Source: an uncultured Lachnospiraceae bacterium (GTDB lineage: Bacteria > Bacillota > Clostridia > Lachnospirales > Lachnospiraceae). Taken from it: 64,000 nt of DNA. The position numbers and the translations under genes are program-made. Below are positions 19,246 to 27,739 of this stretch, piece after piece. Positions within the stretch are counted from its first letter, which is position 1, and the number at the start of each line of letters is the position of its first letter. Location: positions 1-64,000 of the forward strand of contig CAMXQE010000024.1 of the NCBI GenBank assembly GCA_947246015.1, given 5' to 3'. The notes beneath the pieces were generated by a model, which searched no databases, had not been told where the DNA came from, and saw only the letters and a list, made by a program, of their open reading frames with translations.

Positions 19246-19275
19246 GAAAAAAGAGGATACCTGACGCATCCTCTT
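19246..19275 (-). terminator. Rho-independent terminator
   Basis: AAGAGGAT / ATCCTCTT stem (8 bp, 9-nt loop), followed on the minus strand by six Us. It ends the 19.3-19.9 kb two-gene unit. Confidence 0.85.
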
Positions 19276-19303
19276 CTATAAAATTATATCACACTATTCT
19301 GTT

Positions 19304-19711
19304 TTATGATAACCGTTCCATTGCCCAATCAACCTTTACCGGATCCATTCCGAACCATTTCAGAATACTTCCTGCAATCCATATACAGGTCCGGTGAAAA
19401 TAGATAAAGGCAAATATCAATGCAATACCAAACAGGAATCCGGTAAACAGCCTGCGGTAATTACCGCTCTCATAAGGTGTCAGAAGCTGTATAAAACCAT
19501 CCAGCAACATAGGAACCATGAGCAGCAGCACCCACCAAAATTCGGGACACCCCCAAATAACTGCTATCGGAATCCCTGCAATCATTCCTACTAATTCACC
19601 AGTACAACGCGCACAAATCGGAAACTGCTTTCCATGGAAAAAGAAAGAACGATCCGGCCTGGCATGGCATCCGAAACAAATCTGCAGAAATCTGCCGATT
19701 TTAGTAACCAA
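19304..19711 (-). CDS. DUF2085 membrane protein
   Basis: 135 residues with the DUF2085 signature CFGCHARPDRSFFFHGKQFPICARCTG and about three transmembrane helices. The paired cysteines may bind a metal or form disulfides. TTG at 19711 is the only start before the signature and lies inside the end of the upstream small membrane-protein gene, so translational coupling is likely. Function is unknown in the family. Confidence 0.75.
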   Translation of the reverse strand: MVTKIGRFLQICFGCHARPDRSFFFHGKQFPICARCTGELVGMIAGIPIAVIWGCPEFWWVLLLMVPMLLDGFIQLLTPYESGNYRRLFTGFLFGIALIFAFIYFHRTCIWIAGSILKWFGMDPVKVDWAMERLS

Positions 19712-19928
19712 TGCTCATTAAACCAATACCCAGCACTGCCATTAATATGTACCATACCACAATCAGGATAACGCTTACCAGCGCACCGATTCCCGCTGCT
19801 TTTGCAGTCTTAGGCTTTGTATCCTTCCATACGAGGAACAGTACCAATCCGACAATCGGGATACAGCATCCAAGAAGTCCCCATAAAAAACCACCATTGT
19901 CATTCGTTGTATTCACATTATTATCCAT
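19701..19928 (-). CDS. Small two-helix membrane protein
   Basis: 75 residues. A short Asn-rich N-terminus leads to two hydrophobic helices (GFLWGLLGCCIPIVGLVLFL and ALVSVILIVVWYILMAVL) separated by a basic turn. GGGAGAG precedes ATG. Overlaps the start of the DUF2085 gene and shares its consensus promoter. No family recognised. Confidence 0.7.
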   Translation of the reverse strand: MDNNVNTTNDNGGFLWGLLGCCIPIVGLVLFLVWKDTKPKTAKAAGIGALVSVILIVVWYILMAVLGIGLMSIGY

Positions 19929-19998
19929 TTTATCTCTCCCGTCTCTACCAAAAATTTAATATTTTTTTTATAAATTTCTGTGCACGTCAATTGAGTTC

Positions 19999-20027
19999 AT
20001 TATATGATATCATACCTGTGATGTCAA
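19999..20027 (-). promoter_or_regulatory. Consensus sigma-A promoter
   Basis: TTGACA, 17-nt spacer, TATAAT on the minus strand, a perfect vegetative promoter about 70 nt upstream of the 75-residue protein. A 12-bp palindrome TATGATATCATA (20003-20014) overlaps the -10 and spacer and could be an operator. Confidence 0.85.
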
Positions 20028-20073
20028 ATGTTTTTTTATCTGATTTTTTACCATAATTTTCTGCCGGAACTCC

Positions 20074-22434
20074 TTAAAACCACAGAACCACTTTAAACAG
20101 GTCCCCGTCTACCGTCACTTCCATCCGGCCTCCCTGTATCTGTACGAAACTCTTGGCTATGGCCAGCCCCAGCCCGCTTCCTTCCGTATTCCTTGAACTG
20201 TCTCCTCTTACAAAACGTTCCGTCAGTTCGTCCGGCTCCACCTGCAGCTCTGTTGCTGACATGTTTTTCAGTTCAATCCGTACCTCCGTTTCCTCCTGCG
20301 CCACATCCACATAGACCCTCGTCCCCGGCATGGCGTATTTGATGATATTGATATACAGATTTTCAAAAATACGGTATGTTTTCTGACTGTCCAGCTTTCG
20401 TATCACTTTCTCCTGCGGCATACGGAACCGGAAAATCAGGCCGGCTTCCTCCACCCGGTCCTCATATTCCAGATAGACCTGCCGCATCAGATTGCAGATA
20501 TCCACATCCACCAGATTCACTGACACATTCCGGCTGTTGGCCCTGCTTACTTCAAACAAATCTTCAATCAGGGTCTTCAGCCGCAGCGATTTCTTTTCCA
20601 GCACCGCGATATATTCTTTTCTCTGCTCCTCCGTAAGATTCTCTTCCTTCAGCAAATCAATATAAGTTGTAATAGCCGTCAACGGTGTTTTCAGGTCATG
20701 GGAGACATTGGTAATCAGTTCTGTTTTCATCCGCTGGCTCTTTACTTCCTCATCCACTGCCTTGCGGAACCCTTCCTGTATCCGGTACAATTCCTGTTTG
20801 TAGGACTCGAATACACCCAAGTCTTCGTCAAACACCGTATTCAGGTTCCCCTCCGCAATGGAATTCGTGGCTTCCAGCATTTTTCCATACTGCTTCTGTA
20901 TCCGGTTGACGTATTTTTTCAAAAGAAAATATAAGGCCACTGAATAGCCTGTCAAAGCCATCCATCCAAAAAACCACATGCTGCACATCACCGCCAGCAG
21001 CAGAAAATTAAGGATGACTACCTTCCGCACCATTTTTATTGCACTCTCCCCTAAATCCACATGCAGCATTTCCTGTTTGAACCGTCCGTAATGCCTTTTA
21101 AATGCGTTCCATATCCATGCGCCTGCCTTTACAACCATACTTCTTTCTGTCAGAAATCCCTTTATGCCAAGAACAAATACTCCGCCAAAGGAATTAACAA
21201 TATAAAACCAGCCGCCGAACAGCAGGAACAAAAACAGGAAATTCAGCAGGAGCGTTACCGTCTGACAATAGTCCGCAAACCGATATGGCAGATTCTCTTC
21301 AAGCAAAGCCGAAAACTCTCCCGTACAGGTAATCCTGACCATCTCCATCACCAGTTCCGAAAAACCGGCAAACCAGACAAGAACTGCCAAAACACTGATT
21401 TCCAACGGAATCCTGACCGTATGGGTCAGGTGAAGCCCATACCATTTAAACCGCATCAGCACCAGTGTGACGAAAGCCAGCAGAAACAGCATCCCTGCAT
21501 AAGACTCCGGCGCCCCGCTCTGATAATAAGTATACCACACAGGCTCCTGATTCCTGGCCTGCATAACCGCCTTCTGACTTTCCGTCATGGCATAAATAAA
21601 CGTCACATCATGCGGCGCTCCTAAGCGGTAACGAATGGTCTGGGTACTGTGTTCCGCTTCGCTGTATCCGTACACAATCCCTTCCCCGCTTCCCTGTCCG
21701 TTGATATTCCGCATCCACTTTTCCAGCGGCCTGCTTTTCATTACATTCTGCACTCTTTTCAGCAGTTCATCCGGATTTTCATCCTTCACCGCCACTCTGT
21801 CCGGATTGCCTACGCTGTCATAGCTCACAACCACATAATATTCATAATCCTCCTGCGCGTTATCCCTGCTGTCTGTCTGAGTGCGAAAGCTCTCTGTTCC
21901 GTTTTCTATTCCATTTTCTATTCCACTTTCCGTTCCATTTTCTATCCCGTTTCCGCTTCCCAGTCCGGCAAGTGTTTCAATATTTCTTCCGGTGTTCTTG
22001 ATATATTCTCCCGTCTTATGGTCTACAACGCAATAATCCATCAACTGCGACACTTCCGATGCTGCCGAACTCCAGTCTTCCTTCAGTGTTTGCAGCAATT
22101 CCTCTTCGAGCCACTCCGTACCGGAATCCGTATTCTCACTCAGATAGCTTTTATCCTCCGAAAGAATATATTCGTCCCTCCATGTCTCCTGCTCCGCCGC
22201 TTCCAAACTCAGATACAAATCCCCGTAACTGTAATTCTTCTGTTCCACCTTTTCTACAATATCCTTATAGAAAATATAATTACTCACATTCAGCCGTGTC
22301 AGAAAATCTTCATCCTGCAATTCATTCCGGTGATTAAGCACCTGTGCATTTCTTTTGAAATGCGGATACTGCGCCACGAAAATGATGGAACAAAGAGCGA
22401 CTATCAAAACTGCCGCAAGTAAACTGTATTTCAT
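20074..22434 (-). CDS. Membrane sensor histidine kinase
   Basis: 786 residues. An N-terminal helix (MKYSLLAAVLIVALCSIIFVA) precedes a long extracytoplasmic region (to about 290), several further helices and a HAMP-like linker. The kinase core has the phosphoacceptor motif NVSHDLKTPLTAI and an ATPase domain with the N box (ENLYINIIKYA) and GSGLGLAIAKS. ATG 22434 follows the response-regulator stop by one nucleotide; an in-frame TTG (22461) overlapping that gene is the alternative, and neither has a strong ribosome site. It pairs with the regulator upstream. The stimulus is unknown. Nearly identical Gly/Ile/Glu-Asn-Gly repeats (GIENGTESGIENGIENG) lie in the extracellular loop. Confidence 0.88.
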   Translation of the reverse strand: MKYSLLAAVLIVALCSIIFVAQYPHFKRNAQVLNHRNELQDEDFLTRLNVSNYIFYKDIVEKVEQKNYSYGDLYLSLEAAEQETWRDEYILSEDKSYLSENTDSGTEWLEEELLQTLKEDWSSAASEVSQLMDYCVVDHKTGEYIKNTGRNIETLAGLGSGNGIENGTESGIENGIENGTESFRTQTDSRDNAQEDYEYYVVVSYDSVGNPDRVAVKDENPDELLKRVQNVMKSRPLEKWMRNINGQGSGEGIVYGYSEAEHSTQTIRYRLGAPHDVTFIYAMTESQKAVMQARNQEPVWYTYYQSGAPESYAGMLFLLAFVTLVLMRFKWYGLHLTHTVRIPLEISVLAVLVWFAGFSELVMEMVRITCTGEFSALLEENLPYRFADYCQTVTLLLNFLFLFLLFGGWFYIVNSFGGVFVLGIKGFLTERSMVVKAGAWIWNAFKRHYGRFKQEMLHVDLGESAIKMVRKVVILNFLLLAVMCSMWFFGWMALTGYSVALYFLLKKYVNRIQKQYGKMLEATNSIAEGNLNTVFDEDLGVFESYKQELYRIQEGFRKAVDEEVKSQRMKTELITNVSHDLKTPLTAITTYIDLLKEENLTEEQRKEYIAVLEKKSLRLKTLIEDLFEVSRANSRNVSVNLVDVDICNLMRQVYLEYEDRVEEAGLIFRFRMPQEKVIRKLDSQKTYRIFENLYINIIKYAMPGTRVYVDVAQEETEVRIELKNMSATELQVEPDELTERFVRGDSSRNTEGSGLGLAIAKSFVQIQGGRMEVTVDGDLFKVVLWF

Positions 22435-22435
22435 G

Positions 22436-23143
22436 CTACTGTTTTTCGATTTTATATCCAACGCCCCACACCACCTTTAAATATTTCGGCTCCTTCGGAT
22501 TGATTTCTATTTTCTCCCTTATTTTGCGGATATGTACCATGATGGTATCCGTATTGACCGCCTGCTCGTTCCACACCCGTTCGTAGATTTCATCTGCGCT
22601 GAATACCCTGCCCGGATTTTTCATGAGAAGGAGCAGTATCTTGAATTCCAGCGGTGTCATCTTCACCGGTTTACCGTCCACGCTGACCTCCACGGTCTCC
22701 TCATTCAGCTCCAGCCCGCCTATCACATGTACCTTGTCGTTTTCCTGCACGCCTCCTACCGCCTGCAGGTACTTTCCGTACCGGCGCAGGTGAGAATTTA
22801 CCCTCGCCAGAAGTTCCATCGTCGTAAACGGCTTGGTTACATAATCATCGGCTCCCATATTCAGTCCCATAATTTTATCCACTTCCTCGGACTTCGCTGA
22901 AAGCATGATGACCGGAAAGTCATAACCCTTTTCCCGCACTTTCATCATCATGGTTATACCATCCATACGGGGCATCATGATATCCACGATTGCAAGATGG
23001 ATTTCCTCTTCCCCGATTTTCTGTATCCCTTCGATTCCATCCGCCGCCTGAAATACCACATAGCCCTGATTCTTTAAATAAATCTCGATACCGTCCCTGA
23101 TATCCTTGTCATCCTCGACAATCAGTATATGATATGCTTCCAT
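22436..23143 (-). CDS. OmpR-family response regulator
   Basis: 235 residues. The receiver domain has the acidic pair (EDDKD), the phosphoacceptor Asp in AIVDIMMPRMDG, and Lys in DDYVTKPF. The C-terminal winged helix has LTPLEFKILLLLMKNPGRVFS-type and VHIRKIREKI motifs. It resembles the VanR/PhoP subgroup. GAGAGGAG precedes ATG. First gene of the two-component operon, behind an extended -10 promoter. Confidence 0.93.
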   Translation of the reverse strand: MEAYHILIVEDDKDIRDGIEIYLKNQGYVVFQAADGIEGIQKIGEEEIHLAIVDIMMPRMDGITMMMKVREKGYDFPVIMLSAKSEEVDKIMGLNMGADDYVTKPFTTMELLARVNSHLRRYGKYLQAVGGVQENDKVHVIGGLELNEETVEVSVDGKPVKMTPLEFKILLLLMKNPGRVFSADEIYERVWNEQAVNTDTIMVHIRKIREKIEINPKEPKYLKVVWGVGYKIEKQ

Positions 23144-23235
23144 CCCAAAGCTCCTCTCTTTCCCTTTCCGTCCGCTTTTTCTGTCATCCGGACCGCTTTT
23201 GATTCCATACTTTACGGCCGGATTTTCACGATGTC

Positions 23236-23244
23236 AGTATACCA
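23236..23244 (-). promoter_or_regulatory. Extended -10 promoter of the two-component operon
   Basis: On the minus strand TG-G-TATACT lies about 95 nt upstream of the response-regulator start. No good -35 box, as expected for extended -10 promoters. Confidence 0.5.
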
Positions 23245-23283
23245 TATTTTCAGAAAGTAAAATATCCATTCTTTTCCTCCGGC

Positions 23284-23337
23284 GGCATTCCCTGATACTG
23301 TTTCCCGTTTATCCGGCAGACGGGAATGCCTTTTTTT
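23284..23337 (+). terminator. Terminator-like hairpin on the strand with no gene
   Basis: GGCATTCCC (23284-23292) pairs with GGGAATGCC (23322-23330), followed by seven Ts on the plus strand. An alternative stem TTCCCGT / ACGGGAA (23302-23308 / 23320-23326) is mutually exclusive with it. No plus-strand gene precedes it, so it may end a small RNA or be a relic. Confidence 0.5.
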
Positions 23338-23429
23338 CTTCCGATAGTCCTATCTTATCTGGGAAAACTGAATACGAAGCGCATTCAATTCCAAAGAATT
23401 TCTTAAGAAAGTTTGATAAATTTCCTAAA

Positions 23430-24743
23430 CTAATCGCTGAGCAGCACGTCCAGCATCCGCATATACCTTGTATGCTCCCTCCTGTTCTTTTTTCCTTCTT
23501 TTTTTCCTTCTATTTTTCCTTCTTTCTTTCCGTCCTCCTGCCTTCCGCTTCCCAGCATTCCGATACCGTAATCACGCAGATAACCTGACCGTACCGGAAG
23601 GCTCCGCTCCATCCGCTCCATCCATTCTTCCGCCATCCATTCCACGCTTCCCGCCGCCGATGCCAGAACCAGCAGATAACAGTTTTTCTGCAAAAACGCT
23701 TTAAACTCCTGTTTTTCCGTATCGCAGGACTCAAATAGTTTCCTTGCAAAATGCAGCAGTTTATTCACTTTCACCGTGGCTTCCTGCTTCGTACCGCACA
23801 GGGAAAAGACCGTGGGATTCCCCTCTCTTTTGTCCTGCGCAATATCCTGCAGGTCATCACACAGCTGCAGCAGGAACCCGAATCCGTAATAAAAATATAA
23901 ATCCTGCTCCGTAAACGGCTTATCAATAAAATAACGGTCCATCAGCACAGAGACACCGCCCTTATAGACTGATACACCAAGCGCCTCTGCCTCACTCACA
24001 CCTCCGCCAAAGCGCTTCCCCTGCTTCAGACTTTTCTCCTGTGCTTCCAGCATCAGCAGCAATCCGTCATAGACCTCATGGGGTCTTCCATAATCCGTTT
24101 CCACCTGTTCCAAAAGTTCCACCGTTTTCTTCTCATGGCGGGACAAGGGCCTGACCTGCTTTCCTTTCAGTTTATCTTCAATCAGCCGGTTGTAATGCTC
24201 CTTTTCCTGCCCCGTCCGTTCCGGACTGTCAATATAATTGTCCGTATAAGGATAAAGCATACTGTACCCGAACGCAGCAGGACGGTATTTTAATTCCATT
24301 CCGTTTAAAGCAAGGAAAATGGCATATACCATATAATTACGCACCGCCTGGCCCATATCCGGCAAAGTAAGGTCTTTATCAAATTCCCTGACCTTCCTTA
24401 AAAAAGTTTTCATACATATCTGAAACTTCTCAAGCTCCTTCCCTTCCAGCACTCCGCCCATATCTAAAAGCGGTTCTTCCTGCAGAATCCTTTCCGCCCA
24501 CCCTTCTGTGCGCTTCTTCCAGGCTCTCCTTTTCCGTACCGCGAAAAAGGACCGGGGATACTCCCCCAGCCTTTCTTTTCCCTGCTCCATCATACGACTG
24601 ATCCGTTTTTCATTCTCTTTCTGTCTGTCAGCAGCATACTCCTCCAAAAAATCCGGTTCCGTCTCCGGCATTTCTTCCCATACCTCTTTCAGCACTTCTG
24701 AAAGTCGTTTCAGATTATGTTTATCAAAAATTTTATGTTCCAT
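23430..24743 (-). CDS. Class 1 isoprenoid-synthase-like protein
   Basis: 437 residues, all-helical. Two aspartate-rich motifs of the trans-prenyl synthase fold are visible: YTDNYID in the first half and LCDDLQDIAQD in the second, the latter matching the magnesium-binding DDxxD. The rest differs from standard polyprenyl diphosphate synthases, and the N-terminal 120 residues are extra. The C-terminal tail is Lys/Gly/Glu-repetitive (GKKEGKIEGKKEGKK). It lies 19 nt after the ANTAR gene, probably in one operon with glnA. It may make or modify an isoprenoid; the substrate cannot be read from sequence. Confidence 0.75.
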   Translation of the reverse strand: MEHKIFDKHNLKRLSEVLKEVWEEMPETEPDFLEEYAADRQKENEKRISRMMEQGKERLGEYPRSFFAVRKRRAWKKRTEGWAERILQEEPLLDMGGVLEGKELEKFQICMKTFLRKVREFDKDLTLPDMGQAVRNYMVYAIFLALNGMELKYRPAAFGYSMLYPYTDNYIDSPERTGQEKEHYNRLIEDKLKGKQVRPLSRHEKKTVELLEQVETDYGRPHEVYDGLLLMLEAQEKSLKQGKRFGGGVSEAEALGVSVYKGGVSVLMDRYFIDKPFTEQDLYFYYGFGFLLQLCDDLQDIAQDKREGNPTVFSLCGTKQEATVKVNKLLHFARKLFESCDTEKQEFKAFLQKNCYLLVLASAAGSVEWMAEEWMERMERSLPVRSGYLRDYGIGMLGSGRQEDGKKEGKIEGKKEGKKNRREHTRYMRMLDVLLSD

Positions 24744-24762
24744 ATCATCCTCTTGCCATTTC

Positions 24763-25311
24763 CTAATCCTTCATCATGGACAATACCATCTGCGCCGTTT
24801 CCACCATATTCGTGCTGCTGTCCATGCTGCATTTCTGTATATACCTGTGCGCTTCCTCTTCCGTCATATGATTCCGCTCCATCAATACCTTCTTCGCCTC
24901 CATAATCAGAGCAGTCTCCCCGGCATCCCTTTCCTTCGGCTTTTCCCTCCGGCGTTTCTTCCGTCTTTCGGCCGCCCGTACCATCATATCTACGGTATTC
25001 ACCATATCATAGACCTTTAACGGCATGGCCAGGCTTATGATATCATTATCCATACATTCGGCGAGTATATGTCTGGAAGCGATAAGGAGCATTTCAAATC
25101 CTGCCGGCAGGTATTCCCTCAGCTGGGAATATATCATATCCGGCAGCTTATATCCGCATATGACAATCCCGCCGCCCAAATGGTCCGCATGGCTGATTGC
25201 CTGCGAACCCGTCGTGCAGACAGCCGCCACCGGAAAACCGTTCCGTACCAGAAGGTTCTTAATGCCCTTCGCATCTTCCGCCTTCGGCAGCGCTACGATA
25301 ATGCTTGTCAT
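24763..25311 (-). CDS. ANTAR-domain response regulator (NasT-like)
   Basis: 182 residues. A degenerate receiver-like N-terminal domain (MTSIIVALPKAEDAKGIKNL) lacks an obvious phosphoacceptor. The C-terminal ANTAR RNA-binding domain spans about 128-175 (ETALIMEAKKVLMERNHMTE, EEAHRYIQKCSMDS). ANTAR proteins act as transcription antiterminators at paired hairpins, mostly in nitrogen and ethanolamine genes. GAGGAGG precedes ATG. It directly follows glnA (59 nt), so a role in nitrogen control is likely (inference). Confidence 0.9.
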   Translation of the reverse strand: MTSIIVALPKAEDAKGIKNLLVRNGFPVAAVCTTGSQAISHADHLGGGIVICGYKLPDMIYSQLREYLPAGFEMLLIASRHILAECMDNDIISLAMPLKVYDMVNTVDMMVRAAERRKKRRREKPKERDAGETALIMEAKKVLMERNHMTEEEAHRYIQKCSMDSSTNMVETAQMVLSMMKD

Positions 25312-25370
25312 ATCCCCACCTCCTCACTTGTCATTCCCCTCCCGTGCCGGCACATTATGAGAAAGCCATA

Positions 25371-26705
25371 TTAAAATTTATTCAGATATGCCTGTATTTC
25401 CCAATCCGTCACCTGTGAGCGGTATGCCTCCCACTCCTTTTTCTTTGCCTCTATATATTTTACGCTGACATGCTCCCCGAGAACAGAACGGATAAACGCA
25501 TCTTTTTCCAGCTCTCCGACCGCTTCTATCAAAGTCCCCGGAATCTCATCGATATTCAAAGCCTTCTGTTCTTCCTTTGTCATGGCAAAAATATTGCAGT
25601 CCACACTGGCCGGAGGCATAATCTTATTCCGGATGCCGTCCAGACCTGCCTGCAGACATACCGCAAGCGCAAGATAAGGATTAGCCGACGGGTCGGGGCA
25701 TCTTAATTCCACACGGGTTCCCTCTCCTCCTGCTGCCGGAATACGGATTAACGGACTCCTGTTTGTAGCGCTCCATGCAATATAAACCGGCGCCTCGTAA
25801 CCCGGAACCAATCTCTTATAAGAGTTTACAAGCGGATTGGTAATCGCCGTCATTCCTTTCATATGCTCCATAATACCGCCGATAAAATAATAGGCTTCCT
25901 GACTGAGACCCTGCTTATCCGATGCATCCGCAAATATATTCTTTCCGTCTCTGGCCAATGACATATTGATATGCATACCGGACCCGTTTACACCGAATTT
26001 CGGCTTCGGCATAAAGGTTGCGTGCAGCCCGTGACGTTTGGCAATGGTTTTCACCGCCAGCTTGAACGTCATGATGTTATCCGCAGTCACCAGGGCCTCA
26101 TCATACTGAAAATCGATTTCATGCTGTGCCGGAGCTACTTCATGATGAGAAGCCTCAATTACAAACCCCATATCCTCCAGCGTCAGCACCATATCCCTTC
26201 TGGCATTTTCCCCGAAATCCACCGGACCCAAATCAAAATATCCGGCCTGCTCATGGGTAATCGTAGTCGGAAGCGCATTCTCATCCGTATGGAACAGGAA
26301 AAACTCACATTCCGGCCCGACTTCAAACGTATATCCCATCTTCTCTGCTTCTTTAATCGCCCGCTTCAGGATATAGCGCGGGTCCCCCTCAAAAGGTTCC
26401 CCATTGGGACGGTACACATCGCAAATCAGCCTGGCTACCTTGCCCTGCTGCGGCCGCCACGGAAAAATCTGCCAAGTGTCAAAATCCGGATACAGATACA
26501 TATCCGATTCCTCTATACGCACAAATCCCTCGATGGAAGAACCGTCAAACATACATCTATTATCCAGTGCCTTTTCCAACTGGCTTGCCGTTATCGCCAC
26601 ATTCTTCAGATTTCCAAACATATCGGTAAACTGCAGACGGATGAATTCCACATCTTCCTCTTCCGCCAGTCTCATAATATCATCCTTCTCATAATTCTTT
26701 TTCAT
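25371..26705 (-). CDS. glnA: Glutamine synthetase, type I
   Basis: 444 residues. ATP-dependent condensation of ammonia and glutamate. Motifs include FDGSSIEGF, the metal-binding [22 protein letters not shown], and the ATP/glutamate region [22 protein letters not shown] 26705 ([20 protein letters not shown]) has AGGAG upstream; the frame continues into the leader but that is not coding. No adenylylation-type NLYDLP site is apparent, as in Firmicutes GSI-alpha. The leader has a 12-bp hairpin and the element shared with dapF. An ANTAR regulator follows. Confidence 0.97.
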   Translation of the reverse strand: MKKNYEKDDIMRLAEEEDVEFIRLQFTDMFGNLKNVAITASQLEKALDNRCMFDGSSIEGFVRIEESDMYLYPDFDTWQIFPWRPQQGKVARLICDVYRPNGEPFEGDPRYILKRAIKEAEKMGYTFEVGPECEFFLFHTDENALPTTITHEQAGYFDLGPVDFGENARRDMVLTLEDMGFVIEASHHEVAPAQHEIDFQYDEALVTADNIMTFKLAVKTIAKRHGLHATFMPKPKFGVNGSGMHINMSLARDGKNIFADASDKQGLSQEAYYFIGGIMEHMKGMTAITNPLVNSYKRLVPGYEAPVYIAWSATNRSPLIRIPAAGGEGTRVELRCPDPSANPYLALAVCLQAGLDGIRNKIMPPASVDCNIFAMTKEEQKALNIDEIPGTLIEAVGELEKDAFIRSVLGEHVSVKYIEAKKKEWEAYRSQVTDWEIQAYLNKF

Positions 26706-26720
26706 CTTATTTTCTCTCCT

Positions 26721-26762
26721 TTCCAGTTCCGTAACCGCCCTTCCGGTACCAAAACACGGCAG
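26721..26762 (-). promoter_or_regulatory. Leader element shared with dapF (copy 2)
   Basis: Matches 39 of 42 positions of 8930-8971. As in the other copy, it abuts the ribosome-binding site (AGGAG), here before glnA. Confidence 0.55.
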
Positions 26763-26785
26763 GGAATAACTGCTTACAATATAAT

Positions 26786-26816
26786 AAGGGCGCTCTTTCC
26801 CCGCAAGAACGCCCTT
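26786..26816 (-). promoter_or_regulatory. Hairpin at the 5' end of the glnA leader
   Basis: A 12-bp stem (AAGGGCGTTCTT / AAGAGCGCCCTT on the RNA strand, one G-U pair) with a 7-nt loop. It starts within a few nucleotides of the predicted transcription start. No U tract follows, so it is more likely a stabiliser or protein-binding site than a terminator. Confidence 0.6.
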
Positions 26817-26826
26817 GTTCAGTATT

Positions 26827-26856
26827 ATCATAACAATTCTCCTTAACATTTGTCAA
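26827..26856 (-). promoter_or_regulatory. glnA promoter
   Basis: TTGACA (26851-26856), 18-nt spacer, TATGAT (26827-26832) on the minus strand. Predicts a leader of about 115 nt. Confidence 0.7.
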
Positions 26857-26962
26857 GACTCAATTCTTCTCTGCATGGAAACTGCAACAGCCCAACAATC
26901 TTGTCATAAAACCACCCCTGCATTAATAAGATAGTAAAAAGAAAACAGGCAGGAATATAATT

Positions 26963-27433
26963 ATGAGTTCCAAAACCAAAATTGTTGTACTTCATTTAAA
27001 AGAATTAATATATACGGGCATTTTTGCCATTCTGGGGATTCTGTTCATCATCCTCTTAATTATTATGTTCCTTCCCAGAAATAAAGATAAGGAAACCACT
27101 ATCCAGCAGCCGTCGAACTCTTATATGCCCGGCGTCTACACGACTTCTCTCGTTTTAAACGACAACGTGGTGGATATTGAAGTTACAGTAGATGAATCCA
27201 ATATCAATGATATTCGCATTGTCAATCTGGACGAAGCGGTAACTGCCATGTACCCGCTGATTGAACCTGCATTTGAAGACCTTGTCATCCAGATATGCGA
27301 AAATCAGTCACTGGACGGAATCACCTATGCGGACGATAACAAATATACTTCCATGGTTCTTTTGGACGCCATTAAAACCTCTCTGCAAAAAGCCGAGGCA
27401 GCAGCAAAAACTACTACTGAATCCCGGCAATGA
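26963..27433 (+). CDS. Membrane-anchored FMN-binding-like small protein
   Basis: 156 residues. A short cytoplasmic N-terminus, one transmembrane helix (about 17-38), then an extracytoplasmic domain. Phrases YMPGVYTTSLVLNDNVVDIEV and ADDNKYTSMVLLDAIKTSLQKA resemble the start and end of FMN_bind domains, but the flavin-attachment SGAT threonine is not evident. AGGA precedes ATG. Monocistronic and followed by a strong terminator. Function unknown. Confidence 0.65.
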   Translation: MSSKTKIVVLHLKELIYTGIFAILGILFIILLIIMFLPRNKDKETTIQQPSNSYMPGVYTTSLVLNDNVVDIEVTVDESNINDIRIVNLDEAVTAMYPLIEPAFEDLVIQICENQSLDGITYADDNKYTSMVLLDAIKTSLQKAEAAAKTTTESRQ

Positions 27434-27461
27434 CATTCCTCCTGTCCATTCTATTTCATAT

Positions 27462-27508
27462 AAAAGGAAGCGGTTCCCGTTTTGGTTCCCGCTTCCTTTT
27501 ACTTTTTT
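27462..27508 (+). terminator. Rho-independent terminator
   Basis: Perfect 12-bp stem AAAAGGAAGCGG (27462-27473) / CCGCTTCCTTTT (27489-27500), then ACTTTTTT. About 30 nt past the stop at 27433. Confidence 0.95.
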
Positions 27509-27578
27509 CACTTTAAAATTAAATTATGCTTAAATATAATTAAAAATATTTATTTTTTACTTCATTATTTTTAACTAA

Positions 27579-27622
27579 TTTTAGCTAAAACTATTGAAAT
27601 TCATTTAATTTCAGTTTATAAT
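27579..27622 (+). promoter_or_regulatory. Promoter with adjacent palindrome
   Basis: TTGAAA (27594-27599), 17-nt spacer, TATAAT (27617-27622). A perfect palindrome TTTTAGCTAAAA (27579-27590) sits just upstream of the -35 and may be an operator. A hairpin GAATGCAT / ATGCATTC (27633-27664) follows at the transcript start. The rest of the 306-nt gap (27434-27739) is the upstream terminator and AT-rich DNA. Confidence 0.75.
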
Positions 27623-27739
27623 AGACAAGAAGGAATGCATCATATCCAAACTGATTATGCATTCTGCTCACTTATTCATAACCAATATTTAACCAAATGT
27701 TCAAGTGTAACAAAATCCAATCAACAGGGAGGTAAAACC

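Noticed and set aside
25971..26846. Plus-strand 291-codon open frame
   Set aside because: Antisense shadow of glnA and its leader.
26706..26962. GlnR operator upstream of glnA
   Set aside because: No convincing TGTNAN7TNACA inverted site could be found by eye.
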